NCBI RefSeq assembly: GCF_964026445.1
Contig: NZ_OZ032150.1
Location: forward strand, 868,001-932,000
Reading direction: 5' to 3'
DNA length: 64,000 nucleotides
From: Rickettsia endosymbiont of Cantharis rufa
Lineage (GTDB): Bacteria > Pseudomonadota > Alphaproteobacteria > Rickettsiales > Rickettsiaceae
Shown here: piece after piece, positions 1-9,769 of the stretch
Position numbering within the stretch: the first letter of the stretch is position 1
Layout of the letters: each line of letters starts with the position of its first letter
Program-made: the position numbers and the translations under genes
The notes under the pieces: model-generated
Database searches by the model: none
Seen by the model: only the letters and a program-made list of their open reading frames with translations
Told to the model about the DNA's origin: nothing

Positions 1-552
1 AATATAATAGTTGATGTAAAAGCAAGCCAATTTATAGTTGATAGAATTAAGTCATTTGGCGGAAATCCTATAATATGGCGTACCGGTCATCCCTTTATTA
101 AAAGCAAAATGTTTGAGACAAAGGCTTTGCTTGCGGGTGAAATGAGCGGACATATATTTTTTGCTGATAAATATTTTGGTTTTGATGATGCAATTTATGC
201 CGCTCTAAGATTTTTAGATTTACTTAGTAGATCAAATAAAACTCTAGATGAGGTAATAGAAGATTTACCCAAAAGCTATAGTACACCAGAAATTAAAATA
301 TTTGTTTCTTCAGAATTAAAGCTAAAAATTATAGAAGAGATAAAACAAAAATTACTTGATGATAGGATAGAATTTAATGATATAGACGGTGTGCGGGTAA
401 ATACTGAGCATGGTTGGTGGTTACTGCGTAGCTCTAATACCGAATCTATTATAGTTGCACGGGCTGAATCAGCTAGTAAAAATGGTTTAGATGCGGTAAT
501 AACTATAATTAACGAACATCTTAAAAAATACGGATTATTAATTGATTATTAA
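1..552 (+). CDS. Phosphomannomutase/phosphoglucomutase, C-terminal part (5' end outside window)
   Basis: The reading frame is open from base 1, so only the last ~183 residues are present. It interconverts hexose 1- and 6-phosphates for surface sugar synthesis. Visible signatures are RTGHPF(I/V)K followed by GEMSGHIFF, the sugar-binding loop of the alpha-D-phosphohexomutase family, then a C-terminal phosphate-binding domain with VRVNTEHGWWLLRSSNTE, where R-S-S-N-T-E matches the family's RxSNTEP-like phosphate loop. The active-site serine and metal-binding domains lie upstream of the window. An IS481-type element starts 31 bp after the stop and has not damaged the gene. The family call is firm; mannose versus glucose specificity is not decided by the sequence. 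Confidence 0.9.
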   Translation, partial: NIIVDVKASQFIVDRIKSFGGNPIIWRTGHPFIKSKMFETKALLAGEMSGHIFFADKYFGFDDAIYAALRFLDLLSRSNKTLDEVIEDLPKSYSTPEIKIFVSSELKLKIIEEIKQKLLDDRIEFNDIDGVRVNTEHGWWLLRSSNTESIIVARAESASKNGLDAVITIINEHLKKYGLLIDY

Positions 553-647
553 AAAATTAGTTTATCTGTTGGGTTTTTAAATTGTAATAGCTGAGATTCA
601 ATCTTACATTTAGTAAAATAAGATAAGTATTAAATAGAGGATTAGAA

Positions 648-983
648 ATGAATCTAAATCAAAAAATAATAAAGCCAAAAATAGGATTAGCTAGGAGTCT
701 TGGAAGTATATCGTCAGCGTGTAAAGCTATGGGATACAGCAGGGACAGTTATTATAGGTTCAAAGAGCTATATGAAACTGGGGGAGAAGAGGCGTTATAT
801 GAGATTAGCCGGAAGAAGCCAATTATAGCAAATAGAGTTGATCCTGCGGTAGAGAGAGCAGTATTAGATATGGCGGTAGAATACCCAGCTTATGGTCAGA
901 TGCGAGTATCAAATGAGCTTAAAAAGACTGGTATTCTTGTATCACCTGGGGGGTTAGATCAATTTGGCTACGTAATGATTTAA
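648..983 (+). CDS. IS481-type transposase, N-terminal helix-turn-helix part
   Basis: 111 residues carrying the N-terminal DNA-binding region ([19 protein letters not shown], then a positively charged linker). The frame breaks at a run of six G (cctGGGGGGtta): a one-base backward shift there joins it to [21 protein letters not shown] and on to the catalytic part at 1022-1723. The same G run and break occur in all three copies, so this may be programmed slippage rather than damage. It lacks the LL of the LLGLA motif found in the other copies. Confidence 0.8.
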   Translation: MNLNQKIIKPKIGLARSLGSISSACKAMGYSRDSYYRFKELYETGGEEALYEISRKKPIIANRVDPAVERAVLDMAVEYPAYGQMRVSNELKKTGILVSPGGLDQFGYVMI

Positions 984-1021
984 ATAATATCAATAAAAGA
1001 CTTAAAGCATTAGAAGTAAAA

Positions 1022-1723
1022 ATGGCTCAGGATGGTATTGTTCTTACCGAAGCTCAGTTACAAGTATTAGAGAAACGGCGTAGCGAGAAAGAAGCTCATG
1101 GAGAAATAGATACACAGCATCCAGATTATCTAGGATGCCAAGACACATATTATGTAGGTAATTTTAAAGGTATAGACAAGGTATATTCTCAGGTATTTAT
1201 TGATAGCTATACTAGGGTTACAGATGCTAAATTATATACTGATAAAACAGCTCTTACCGCTACTGACATGCTTAATGATAGAGTACTGCCGTGGTATGAG
1301 AGTCAGCAAATACCAGTACTTCGTATTCTAACTGATAGAGGTGGTAAATATAAGGGCAATATAGAGTATCATGCTTTTGAATTGTTCTTAAGCATTGAGG
1401 GTATTGAGTATACTACTACTAAAGCATATTCTCCTCAAACAAATGGTATGTGTGAACGCTTTAATAAAACTATGAAACAAGAATTCTTTGATACAGCTAT
1501 GCGTAAAAAGATTTATACTGATCTTGATGATCTACAACTAGATCTTGATATTTGGTTAGAGCATTACAATAACGAAAGATCACATTCCGGTAAATATCGC
1601 TATGGTAAAACGCCTATGCAGACTTTTATGGATAGTAAAAAGTTAGATGTTGAAAAGAATAACGAAATCTTATATCTTGAATACTCATCTGACAGTCATA
1701 ACTTATCAGACATTCAGATATAG
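1022..1723 (+). CDS. IS481-type transposase, catalytic DDE part
   Basis: 233 residues of an RNase H-fold integrase core. The three acidic residues are visible: D in VFIDSYTRVTDA, D in RILTDRGGKYKGN, and E in SPQTNGMCERFNKTMKQEFF. The C-terminus has the LEHYNNERSHSGKYRYGKTP signature shared by IS481 and IS3 transposases. The listed start is simply the first ATG after the upstream frame; the natural product is probably the two-frame fusion with the ORF at 648-983. The copy differs by single bases from those at 17503-18204 and 22251-22897. Confidence 0.85.
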   Translation: MAQDGIVLTEAQLQVLEKRRSEKEAHGEIDTQHPDYLGCQDTYYVGNFKGIDKVYSQVFIDSYTRVTDAKLYTDKTALTATDMLNDRVLPWYESQQIPVLRILTDRGGKYKGNIEYHAFELFLSIEGIEYTTTKAYSPQTNGMCERFNKTMKQEFFDTAMRKKIYTDLDDLQLDLDIWLEHYNNERSHSGKYRYGKTPMQTFMDSKKLDVEKNNEILYLEYSSDSHNLSDIQI

Positions 1724-1806
1724 TTTTTATAGTGTCTGTAGGATTAAATCTTGACTTTTACAATTAAATATTCTTTTCATATTAAATTAATATAAGGGAA
1801 AATAAT

Positions 1807-2196
1807 ATGTTAGAAGTTCTATCTAAAGCAGATCTAATCGATATATCGCCTGTTGATACTAAATTAGCTACAATAACATTAGCAGATGAATCAAATTCAT
1901 TAGGTGCAAATATATTAAATAATATCATTATAAACAAGACACCATTAGTAATAAAAAATGCAGACCTTGAGCATACTAGTAATCCTCTTATTTTTACACT
2001 TAACAACGATGTAGCAACATCTTACGGTTTAAAAAGTATGACTCTTGACTACAGTGAGGCAGGCTTATTTAGCGGTCCAACTATTAGTTATGACTACACA
2101 CTAGGAAGCACAATAACATTTAGTGGACCGGATGATGTATTGATGAAACTGAAACCGTTTAATTTTTGCGTGTTGCCTTATGTCATTCCCGCATAG
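1807..2196 (+). CDS. Hypothetical protein, probably a gene fragment
   Basis: 129 residues, not recognised. A purine-rich AAGGGAAA lies a few bases before the ATG, so the start could be real. The chain is rich in S, T, N, D and small hydrophobics, with alternating stretches (GLFSGPTISYDYTLGSTITF) suggesting beta structure such as a surface-protein fragment. The last dozen or so residues are read out of the palindromic repeat that starts at 2180, so the natural C-terminus has probably been lost. It lies directly downstream of the IS481 right end at 1762, which may also have cut its 5' part. Confidence 0.4.
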   Translation: MLEVLSKADLIDISPVDTKLATITLADESNSLGANILNNIIINKTPLVIKNADLEHTSNPLIFTLNNDVATSYGLKSMTLDYSEAGLFSGPTISYDYTLGSTITFSGPDDVLMKLKPFNFCVLPYVIPA

Positions 2197-2314
2197 ATCG
2201 AAAAACGCATTCGGTGTTATACCGTGGCTTGACCACGGTATCCAAAAAAAATAAACAAGATTGGATCCCGCGGTCAAGCCGCGGGATGACAGTAATAGCT
2301 CGCGGAAATGACAT
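2180..2314. repeat. Dispersed double-hairpin repeat (GGTCAAGCC core)
   Basis: Two hairpins in opposite orientation: ACCGTGGCTTGACCACGGTA at 2221 and GGATCCCGCGGTCAAGCCGC at 2264, framed by ATGTCATTCCCGC and GGAAATGACAT. It belongs to the dispersed family seen about 14 times in the window, here the GTGGTCAAGCCAC-cored subtype. Confidence 0.8.
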
Positions 2315-2339
2315 CGAATACATAAAAAAATTTAAATAA

Positions 2340-3269
2340 GTGACAAAAAAAGATATAATAATATTATGCGGACCGACTGCCAGCGGGAAGTCTTATTTAG
2401 GGCATGAACTTGCTAAAATACATAATGCTAAAATAGTAAATATCGATTCAATGCAGGTTTATAAGGAAATTCCTATTATTACTGCCTCCCCTATTCAATC
2501 TTACAAAACTGAAATTACTTACCACTTATATAACTTTCTATCAATTAAAGAAGATTTCTCGGTAATAAAATATCTAAAACTTGCGGCAGAAAAAATAAAA
2601 GAAATAACTGCTAGAGGCAAATTACCTATATTAATAGGAGGAACGGGTTTATATATTAATTCTTTAGTTTTTGGCTATAATAATATTCCTGATATATCTT
2701 TAGATTTACGAGAACAAGTAAGAAATTTACATGCTGAGATAGGTAATATAGAGCTATGGAATGAATTAGAGAAACTTGACCCGCTCGCTAGTTCTAGAAT
2801 CAATCAAGGTAATACTCAAAGGTTAATTAGAGCTTATGAAATTTTTAAGCAAACTGGTAAATCTATTTTTTCTTTTCAAACCTTGCCAAAAGAGCAAATC
2901 TTATCTGATTTTAATTTCAAAATTATTTTCTTAAACCCTGAGCGAAAATTTCTATATAAAACATGCGATGAGCGTCTACAAAAGATATTCAAAGAAGGAG
3001 CAATTGACGAAATAGCTTTAATAAAAAAGCAATTTACACCGCAAGATTATTTGAATTTAAAAGCAGTAGGGGTAAAAGAAATCTTAGCTTATTTAGACGG
3101 TAACCTCGCGTTAGACGAGGCTTTAAGTGCAGCTCAAATACGAACTCGCCGGTATGCTAAAAGACAAGTTACTTGGTTTAAAAACCAGATACGGGATAAA
3201 ACAACATTGGAATACGCTAACCAAGAAGAGTTCGCACAAATATTAAATGTCATTCTAGCATGGCATTGA
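2340..3269 (+). CDS. miaA: tRNA dimethylallyltransferase MiaA
   Basis: 309 residues, full length for the family. It transfers the dimethylallyl group from DMAPP to N6 of A37 in tRNAs reading UNN codons. Seen: P-loop GPTASGKS at about residues 10-17, the [16 protein letters not shown] substrate-tRNA segment, [18 protein letters not shown], the [11 protein letters not shown] helix, and the C-terminal [19 protein letters not shown] motif (read [15 protein letters not shown]). The start is GTG at 2340, immediately after a dispersed repeat. DMAPP is supplied through the Idi-2 enzyme at 19870, since Rickettsia lacks a complete isoprenoid pathway. A second double-hairpin repeat follows 18 bp after the stop. 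Confidence 0.96.
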   Translation: MTKKDIIILCGPTASGKSYLGHELAKIHNAKIVNIDSMQVYKEIPIITASPIQSYKTEITYHLYNFLSIKEDFSVIKYLKLAAEKIKEITARGKLPILIGGTGLYINSLVFGYNNIPDISLDLREQVRNLHAEIGNIELWNELEKLDPLASSRINQGNTQRLIRAYEIFKQTGKSIFSFQTLPKEQILSDFNFKIIFLNPERKFLYKTCDERLQKIFKEGAIDEIALIKKQFTPQDYLNLKAVGVKEILAYLDGNLALDEALSAAQIRTRRYAKRQVTWFKNQIRDKTTLEYANQEEFAQILNVILAWH

Positions 3270-3287
3270 CGTTGTTGCATGGATTTT

Positions 3288-3422
3288 ATGTCATTCCTGC
3301 GAAAGCAGGGATCCGCTCAAATAGAGCTTTTTGAAGCTTTATTTGAAAAAAATTATCTAATAAAAAAATCTTTAAAACTAGAGATTTTTTAGCATGGATC
3401 CCCGCTTTCGCAGGGATGACAT
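3288..3422. repeat. Dispersed double-hairpin repeat (GCGAAAGC core)
   Basis: Arms ATGTCATTCCTGCGAAAGCA at 3288 and GGATCCCCGCTTTCGCAGGG (inverted) ending with GATGACAT at 3422, separated by an AT-rich spacer. It is the TGCGAAAGCA-cored subtype of the family. Confidence 0.85.
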
Positions 3423-3452
3423 CGGGGGTTTTTCAAATTCAGCGAGTATAGT

Positions 3453-5516
3453 TTATCTATGTATTTCTTCTTTCTTTTTATTATTGGAAATAGGAGTAAT
3501 AGGGGATGAGTTCGAGTTAGACCCTACAATATTGATCTTACTATTTAAATTTGAGACTATATTTTGTGCTTCTTTTAATACAGAAGGCGGAACTTTGTCT
3601 TCTAATTCCGATGTCTTATCAGATTTTCGATTAAAATAACCAACTCCTGCTTTAACAACATTTGGTATTTGTCTAATAACATTCAATGTTTTACCTTCTT
3701 TCCAAGTTAAATTAACTATACCACTAGCAACATTAATGTACTTCTTATTTTCAACATTTTCTAAAATTTAAACTAACGTCTCCGGTTGATTGAGCATAGA
3801 AGTTATTATATTATATAATTCTTTGGCCGCGCCCCCGTATTGCAGCTTAGCATGAATAGTCTATAATCCTCAAACAGTAATAAGAGAGAATTATAGTTAA
3901 GGAGTTATGACAAGAATAGATGTTAAGTGTAGATCAAGAATAGATGTTAAGTGTAGATATTGTAACGACACAGAAAAAGTAGTAAAGGCGGGATATTCAA
4001 TTTCAAAACAACAGAGATATCAATGCAAGCAGTGTAATCGATATTTTTAACTGTAATATATTAATAATGCCTCTAAGCCTGGAGTCAAGACTCAGATAGT
4101 AGATATGTCAATCAATGGCTCTGGAGTTAGGGATACAGTAAGAGTATTAAAAGTGGGTATCAATACGGTTATCCGTGTTTTAAAAAAATCTAGCGTTAAA
4201 AAAGATAAATCATTCTATCAATACGATAGAAGTAATTATTGCTCCTGAAATAGATGAACAATGGCCTTATGTACAGAATAAATCCAAACAAAGATGGCTT
4301 TGATATTCTTTGGATAAGATTTTGTTAAAAGTAGTTGCTTATACTTTTGGTACAAGATGTGATAGCACATCAGAATCATTACTGAAAAAAAACCGGAGGA
4401 TTTTAAGGTTACTTTTTACTTTACAGATGGATGGGGAAGTTATGCTAGGTTATTAGATCCCAAAAAACACATTGTTAGTAAAAAATATACTCAACGGATA
4501 GAACGGGGTAACTTAAATCTTAGAACAAGATGCAAAAGACTGACACGTAAAACAATTTGTTTTTCCAAGTCATTGGATATTCATGATAAAGTCATCGGAA
4601 CTCTTATTGAACGTATAGCCTTTTAATATCCACATCTGTAAAATGGAGGTGCGACCTATATTTTTAAAGCATTAGGATTGTTTATATTTTCAGCTAACTC
4701 TTGTTTAAAATTAGGATGCTCATTGAATGTTTTTATAACTTTCGCATATATATCGGTACTTTGAGGTTTTTGTAACATATCAGCAAAAGCTTTATATAAT
4801 CGCTTGGAAGTATTTCAGTTGCTCCGGTACGTATATAATTTGCGATATCTTCTCATTGTTCATTAAAGAATTTCAAGAAATTTTTATCAGTAGATAACAC
4901 TTCTAATGTTTTAGAAGTCACTTTATTGTAGTCTGGTACTTCTCGCTTTATCTCAACTGCAATTTCTTGAAGGTTTTTAAGAACATCATCATTTTTAAAA
5001 CATTCTTTTAATGTTGTAAGGCCTTTTTGATCTAGAAAAGCACCTTCTTGAAACTCTTTAAAACCTGCTTTTGCTAAGATTTGCCCTATTTTAGATAACT
5101 CATCGACATGTTTTTTTAGAAAATCCCATATTTCAGATTTTTCAAGAACGGATTTTTGAAACTCTGAATCGAGATATATATCAGAAGAACCTGTATGCTT
5201 AACAAGGTTATAATTATTTACAGGATTAGTTAAGGCAAACTTCGCACCTTTTAATAATGCTCTTATACTAACGGGTAATATTTTTTTCTTTGGAGATGCG
5301 AGGTCATCAATAAAGCTTGTAAATGCCTTGTCTGCATCAGGAGAAGATAATGCCCGTTCTATAGTTTTTGTAAATTTTTTCTGTTCCTTAGTATTAATTG
5401 CCTGTGGATACAGCTTATTCTACAATCTCTACCAAACTTTTTGGTTTACTAGGAGATAAAGCTTGTTTTACAACGTGTTTAAACCTTTTTCGTTTAGCAC
5501 CATCTATAATCGCCAT
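3453..5516 (-). pseudogene. Degraded paralogue of the 953-aa pentapeptide-repeat protein, split by IS1
   Basis: The minus strand from ATG at 5516 (MAIIDGAKRKRF) follows the N-terminal ~270 residues of the intact protein at 5654-8515 with several stops and frame changes (for example the segment around 5030-5100 matches 8150-8220). The IS1 copy at 3825-4656 replaces the middle. The short part beyond it (3824 down to ~3690) matches the region around 6780-6930 of the intact gene. The last 77 residues (3686-3453) match its extreme C-terminus (VLKEAQNIVSNLNSK versus VLKEAKNIASNLDSK). At least two internal deletions have therefore occurred. The gene lies head-to-tail with its intact relative, so this was a tandem duplication of which one copy died. 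Confidence 0.8.
3825..4656 (+). mobile_element. IS1-family element, copy 1 (defective)
   Basis: 832 bp. Ends are GGCCGCGCCCCCGTATTGCA and, inward from the other side, GGTCGCACCTCCATTTTACA: imperfect inverted repeats differing mainly by transitions. The insA-like frame shows the CxxC...CxxC zinc knuckle (CRYC...CKQC) and VDMSINGSGVRDTVRVLKVG; the insB-like frame shows EIDEQWPYVQNKSKQRW and FTDGWGSYARLL...[13 protein letters not shown]...[10 protein letters not shown], all diagnostic of IS1. It carries two in-frame TAA in insA, a TGA for Trp in insB and an A8 frame break. No target duplication flanks it, in keeping with deletion of the host gene. Confidence 0.9.
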
Positions 5517-5653
5517 AAAATAATGAAATATATTTAATTATATAAGCATTAAATTATCTCAGAATTGATTCAAAGAAATAAATTAAGAACTACTTAAATA
5601 TTTTAATTTATATTGCCTAATGTAATAATTAAATCAATTTAGGATTTATGGAG

Positions 5654-8515
5654 TCATCTGTGTATTTTTTTACTTTTTGTTGGTAATGATTCATAAGTAT
5701 GTGATTTATCGTGATTATCTATTATACGCACTTTACTATCTAAATTTGAAGCTATATTTTTTGCTTCTTTTAAAACATCTAATTTATTAATATTTTCAAA
5801 CTCGTTTTTAAAGTTATCTTTTAACTGTTCATTGAAGATTTCTTTTGGTAAATAAATTCCACCGGTAATAGTGCCTACCCAAGTATATTTAGATTTAGAA
5901 TTTAAAGTAGAGGCAATATTACTTGCTAACTTTTCTAGATTTTTCGACTCTAAAAAATTATTTATACTATCAGGATTTTCTTTAGAATATTCAGAAACAA
6001 TAGGTTTTAGCATCTGATTAATCATATAAAAATCTTCTCCTCTATTATCACCCTTATCAAAAAGTTTTTGTGATATTTGTTCACTTAGAATATTTTCCAA
6101 TAAATTACTCTTAATATCTTGTTTATTTGCAATATTTTCATATAAAGGGTTCAATATTTGTAATGGAGAATTTACATGATTTGCAATATGTTTATATTGA
6201 TTTGTTTTAGGAGTAGCTAGATTAGTAACCATATTCATAGGTAGTGAATTTAATTTTTCTATAATATAGTCTTTAATCGTTTGATTTTTTTCGCATAATA
6301 TTTTTACCTGTTGAACAAATTCTTTTTTACCAAGTGAATTTCTTTTTCCTTCGGCTTGTACTTGTAAAAATACTTTATCAATTGCTTTATCAAGTAATTT
6401 AGCCTGTTGTTCTTTAATTAGTTCAGGCGCTAAAGAAGGGATAGTCTTATCAAGATTGTAAGTGTCAGTAAGTAACATTAAATTATCGGGTAATTTGGCA
6501 CCTACTAAATTAGTATTCTTAAAATTACAATCTTTCAAGGAAGTTACTTTAGTTAAATCTGCATTTTTTAATGATACGCCTGAAAAATCGATATTAGATA
6601 AATTACCTGCTAATGTAGCCCCCTCTAAGTTGAATTTTCCATTTTGGATTTTATTTAAATTATTTCTAAGAGTAATTTCATTTATAGTTTTATCTTTAAA
6701 ATCTTGTGATGGACTAAATACGTCTTTTACTTTTTCAGTAGCATAGCTAAAACCGGCTTTCATAAGATTTGGTAATTGCTCTTCAAAATAATTTGTTTTT
6801 TGAGCTAAATTATATATAGCACTAGCGGCACCACGATAATTACTTTTTTCAACCTCTTCTATAACTTTAACTAATTCATCAGGGTGGTTTAACATTGATG
6901 GAAGTATCTTATATAATTCTTTCTTATCAAGACTATTTATACCCGGTATATCTACTAAAGTTTTATCTAAAATACTCGCAAATATTTCTCTATTATTATT
7001 TAAATATGTTTTGATTTCCGAATTGTCTTTAGTTAAAGCTATTAACTCTTTTGCCATTCCCGTATAATCACCTTTAATAAAATCCCGAAAAACCTTTTTT
7101 AATGATTCAGGTTTATCAAGTAATATAGGCATTATGCTAGTTAGCTTTGTAACATCACTCGTTTCTAGACCATAATTTACAAGTTGTTGTTTTATAGTTT
7201 GGCTATTTTTTTCATCTTGTTCTAAAACCCCTGTAATTAAATTATCAAATAAACCTTCTTTACTTTGCTCTGTTAATATATCTTGTAATTTAAATGAGGG
7301 ATCATTAAGAGCGGAGGTTATATTACCGACTAAACTCATATAATCACCTTTATTTAAGTCTGCAATAATATCATGAGCAATTTCCGGTTTTGACATAACC
7401 TCACCTACTATACTAAGCATTTGTTTATCAAAATTATATTCTTTTGTGATGCTTTGTACGCTAGGAGTATTTTCAATAATACCTAAAGCAATATTTGGTA
7501 AGATTGTCTTATTATTAGCAAAAAAGCTTTTTAATTTATCATCACTCGCTACCATTTTTAAGGATTTCTCAAGAGCTATCATTACACCTTGATTTGGAGC
7601 ATTAAGAGTATCAAAAATCTTTTTTGTCTCAGGAATTTTATTTAATAAGGTAGGAATAACATCTAAAATTTTAAGATCGATTTTATAGCTTTCAAAAGAT
7701 TCTTTTAAGAAAGGTTTAGCTTGCTGCTTTGCTTCTGCTAAGAAACTTTCAATAATTATTTGTTCTTCAGAGGATAATTTGTTAAATCTTTTTAGAGAAT
7801 TAGTACTATTTATATTTTCAGCTAGCTCTTGCTTAAAATCAGGATGTTCATTAAATATTTTTATAACTGATGGATATAAATTTTTCTTTTCGGGTTTTTG
7901 TAATATATCATCAAAAGTTTTTGTATAATCGTTTGGAAGTATTTCAGTTGCTCCGATACGTATGTAATTCGTAATATCTTCACTCTTTTCGTTAAAGAAT
8001 TTTTTGAAGTTCTTATCGGTAACCAGCATATCCAAACTTCTATAAGTCACTTTATTCCAGTCCGATAGCTCTTGCTTTACTTCGACTGCAATTTCTTGAA
8101 GTTTTTTAAGTACTTCTTCATTTTTGAAACATTCTTTTAGTATTTCGAGTCCCTTTTGATCTAAAATACTCTTATCTTGAAATTCTCTAAATCCTGCTTT
8201 TGCTAAGATTTGACCTATTTTAGGCAAATCATCTGAATGTTTTTTTAAAAATTCCCATATTGGAGATTTTTCAAGAAGCGATTTTTGGAATTCAGGATCA
8301 AGATATATATTAGAAGATTTAGCAAGTTTAACAAGATTATAAGTATTTACAGGATTAGTTAAAACAAATCTTGCTCCGAGTAACATCGTTCTTAAACTTA
8401 TACCATTTGAAGACGATAAATCCTTGATTGCACTCTTTAGTACTTTATTAGCTTTAGAAGACGATAAGACATTTTCTACAACTTTTTGATAATTTTTATT
8501 GTTTATAGCAGCCAT
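5654..8515 (-). CDS. Large helical protein with pentapeptide repeats (candidate effector)
   Basis: 953 residues, uninterrupted, starting MAAINNKNYQKVVENVLSS. No enzyme motif is visible. Most of the chain is alpha-helical and is built of loosely repeated ~100-residue modules that recur as a 'LLxKPExLKKVFxDFIKGDYxGMAKELIxL' style unit (compare residues near 370-430, 450-510 and 520-590). Near residue 600-650 lies a short pentapeptide-repeat block (NLEGATLAGNLSNIDFSGVS, then ADLTKVTSLKDCNFKNTNL), which folds as a right-handed beta helix. There is no obvious signal peptide or membrane segment. The gene stands alone, 70 bp from nrdB, and has a decayed tandem relative at 3453-5516. Role unknown; a host-directed function is only an inference from its size and repeats. 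Confidence 0.75.
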   Translation of the reverse strand: MAAINNKNYQKVVENVLSSSKANKVLKSAIKDLSSSNGISLRTMLLGARFVLTNPVNTYNLVKLAKSSNIYLDPEFQKSLLEKSPIWEFLKKHSDDLPKIGQILAKAGFREFQDKSILDQKGLEILKECFKNEEVLKKLQEIAVEVKQELSDWNKVTYRSLDMLVTDKNFKKFFNEKSEDITNYIRIGATEILPNDYTKTFDDILQKPEKKNLYPSVIKIFNEHPDFKQELAENINSTNSLKRFNKLSSEEQIIIESFLAEAKQQAKPFLKESFESYKIDLKILDVIPTLLNKIPETKKIFDTLNAPNQGVMIALEKSLKMVASDDKLKSFFANNKTILPNIALGIIENTPSVQSITKEYNFDKQMLSIVGEVMSKPEIAHDIIADLNKGDYMSLVGNITSALNDPSFKLQDILTEQSKEGLFDNLITGVLEQDEKNSQTIKQQLVNYGLETSDVTKLTSIMPILLDKPESLKKVFRDFIKGDYTGMAKELIALTKDNSEIKTYLNNNREIFASILDKTLVDIPGINSLDKKELYKILPSMLNHPDELVKVIEEVEKSNYRGAASAIYNLAQKTNYFEEQLPNLMKAGFSYATEKVKDVFSPSQDFKDKTINEITLRNNLNKIQNGKFNLEGATLAGNLSNIDFSGVSLKNADLTKVTSLKDCNFKNTNLVGAKLPDNLMLLTDTYNLDKTIPSLAPELIKEQQAKLLDKAIDKVFLQVQAEGKRNSLGKKEFVQQVKILCEKNQTIKDYIIEKLNSLPMNMVTNLATPKTNQYKHIANHVNSPLQILNPLYENIANKQDIKSNLLENILSEQISQKLFDKGDNRGEDFYMINQMLKPIVSEYSKENPDSINNFLESKNLEKLASNIASTLNSKSKYTWVGTITGGIYLPKEIFNEQLKDNFKNEFENINKLDVLKEAKNIASNLDSKVRIIDNHDKSHTYESLPTKSKKIHR

Positions 8516-8585
8516 AAAATTACTTGAGATTTTTAAAATAAGAAATTATTTTTCTTAAATTTTTTATTTTTGTTGTTAATATGTA

Positions 8586-9563
8586 TTATTTTTTATTATC
8601 CATTTCAGTAAATACTTCTTCCCATGAACCGGTAGTCGCAGCTTTAGAATATTCTGTTGCTCTATTTTCAAAAAAGTTTGTATGCTCAACTCCGTTTAGC
8701 ATTTCATCAAGCCAAGGAAGCGGATTATGATTTACCAAATATATATCTTTGAGTCCTAGCTGCATTAAACGACGATCGGCAATATAACGAATATATTGTC
8801 TTACTTCATATGCCGTTAATCCTTCAATACCCCCGACTTCAAAAGCAAGTTCAATGAAGGCATCTTCAAAATGTACGATAGTCGTACAAGCTTCATAAAT
8901 ACGTTTACGTAAAGCTTCCGTCCAAACTTCAGGGTTTTCTCTTACAAAAGTCTTAAATAAAGTAATAATTGAGTTAGTATGAAGCGTTTCATCACGCACC
9001 GACCAAGCAATAATCTGCCCCATTCCTTTCATTTTATTAAAACGAGGAAAATTAAGCATAATCGCAAAAGAAGCAAATAACTGTAATCCTTCCGTAAAAG
9101 CCCCAAATACTGCTAAAGTAGTTGCTATATCTTCTTTAGTATCTACCCCGAATTGCTGCATATAATCATACTTGTCTTTCATTTCTTTATATTTAAGAAA
9201 TGCTGAATATTCGACTTCCGGCATACCTACCGTATCAAGTAAATGCGAATATGCTGCAATATGTACCGTTTCCATATTAGAAAACGCCGATAGCATCATT
9301 AATACTTCAGTCGGTTTAAATATGCGTGAATAATGCTTCATGTAGCAATTATTCACTTCTATATCTGCCTGTGTAAAAAAACGAAATATCTGGGTTAATA
9401 AATGCTTTTCACCTGGCGTTAAGTTATACTTCCAATCTTTAACATCGTCGGCAAGTGGTACTTCTTCTGGTAGCCAATGAATTTTTTGTTGAGTATGCCA
9501 AGCTTCGTATGCCCATGGATATGAAAACGGTTTATAAATTGGACTTGCATCAAGTAATGACAT
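8586..9563 (-). CDS. nrdB: Ribonucleoside-diphosphate reductase beta subunit (class Ia)
   Basis: 325 residues, the usual length. It houses the di-iron/tyrosyl-radical cofactor that oxidises the active-site cysteine of NrdA. Metal ligands are visible: D67 (TQADIEV), E98 and H101 in METVHIAAY, then the E of FTEGLQLF and the ExxH of RDETLH. The radical tyrosine corresponds to Y105, seven residues after E98 as in E. coli (E115/Y122). It follows nrdA on the same strand, with ~200 bp and one palindromic repeat between them, so the pair may form one transcript. Confidence 0.97.
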   Translation of the reverse strand: MSLLDASPIYKPFSYPWAYEAWHTQQKIHWLPEEVPLADDVKDWKYNLTPGEKHLLTQIFRFFTQADIEVNNCYMKHYSRIFKPTEVLMMLSAFSNMETVHIAAYSHLLDTVGMPEVEYSAFLKYKEMKDKYDYMQQFGVDTKEDIATTLAVFGAFTEGLQLFASFAIMLNFPRFNKMKGMGQIIAWSVRDETLHTNSIITLFKTFVRENPEVWTEALRKRIYEACTTIVHFEDAFIELAFEVGGIEGLTAYEVRQYIRYIADRRLMQLGLKDIYLVNHNPLPWLDEMLNGVEHTNFFENRATEYSKAATTGSWEEVFTEMDNKK

Positions 9564-9645
9564 AATTTTTTCTTTAACTCGTTGTTATTTGTATTTTTTT
9601 GTTGGTTATATTATTTCCACTTTTGAGCTTTGTTTTATGGCTTCT

Positions 9646-9763
9646 ATGTCATTCCCGCAAAAGCGGGAATCCAACCCTTTCCTCTGGCATTCCGTGATTT
9701 ATTCACGCGGGATCCAGGAAAAAATAAAATACTGGGCCCCGTGGTCAAGCCACGGGGTGACAT
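9646..9763. repeat. Dispersed double-hairpin repeat between nrdA and nrdB
   Basis: Left arm ATGTCATTCCCGCAAAAGCG (9646), right arm with CCCCGTGGTCAAGCCACGGG ending GTGACATT at 9763. It combines a GCAAAAGC-type left arm with a GGTCAAGCC-type right arm, so the two subtypes are mosaic versions of one family. Confidence 0.8.
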
Positions 9764-9769
9764 TAAGGA

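Larger units (their letters stand above)
583..1762 (+). mobile_element. IS481-type insertion sequence, copy 1
   Basis: About 1180 bp, bounded by imperfect inverted repeats: TGTAATAGCTGAGATTCAAT at the left and, read inward on the other strand, TGTAAAAGTCAAGATTTAAT at the right. It carries a two-frame DDE transposase. Two further copies lie at 17464-18652 (minus) and 21803-22898 (plus, truncated). This copy lacks a 9-base segment (two-codon LLGLA to LA change) near the transposase N-terminus compared with the others. No clear target duplication is seen. Confidence 0.88.

Noticed and set aside
3900..3960. Direct repeats in IS1 copies that could look like a CRISPR array
   Set aside because: Only two 24-bp units in tandem with no spacer, inside a transposase reading; no cas genes anywhere in the window.
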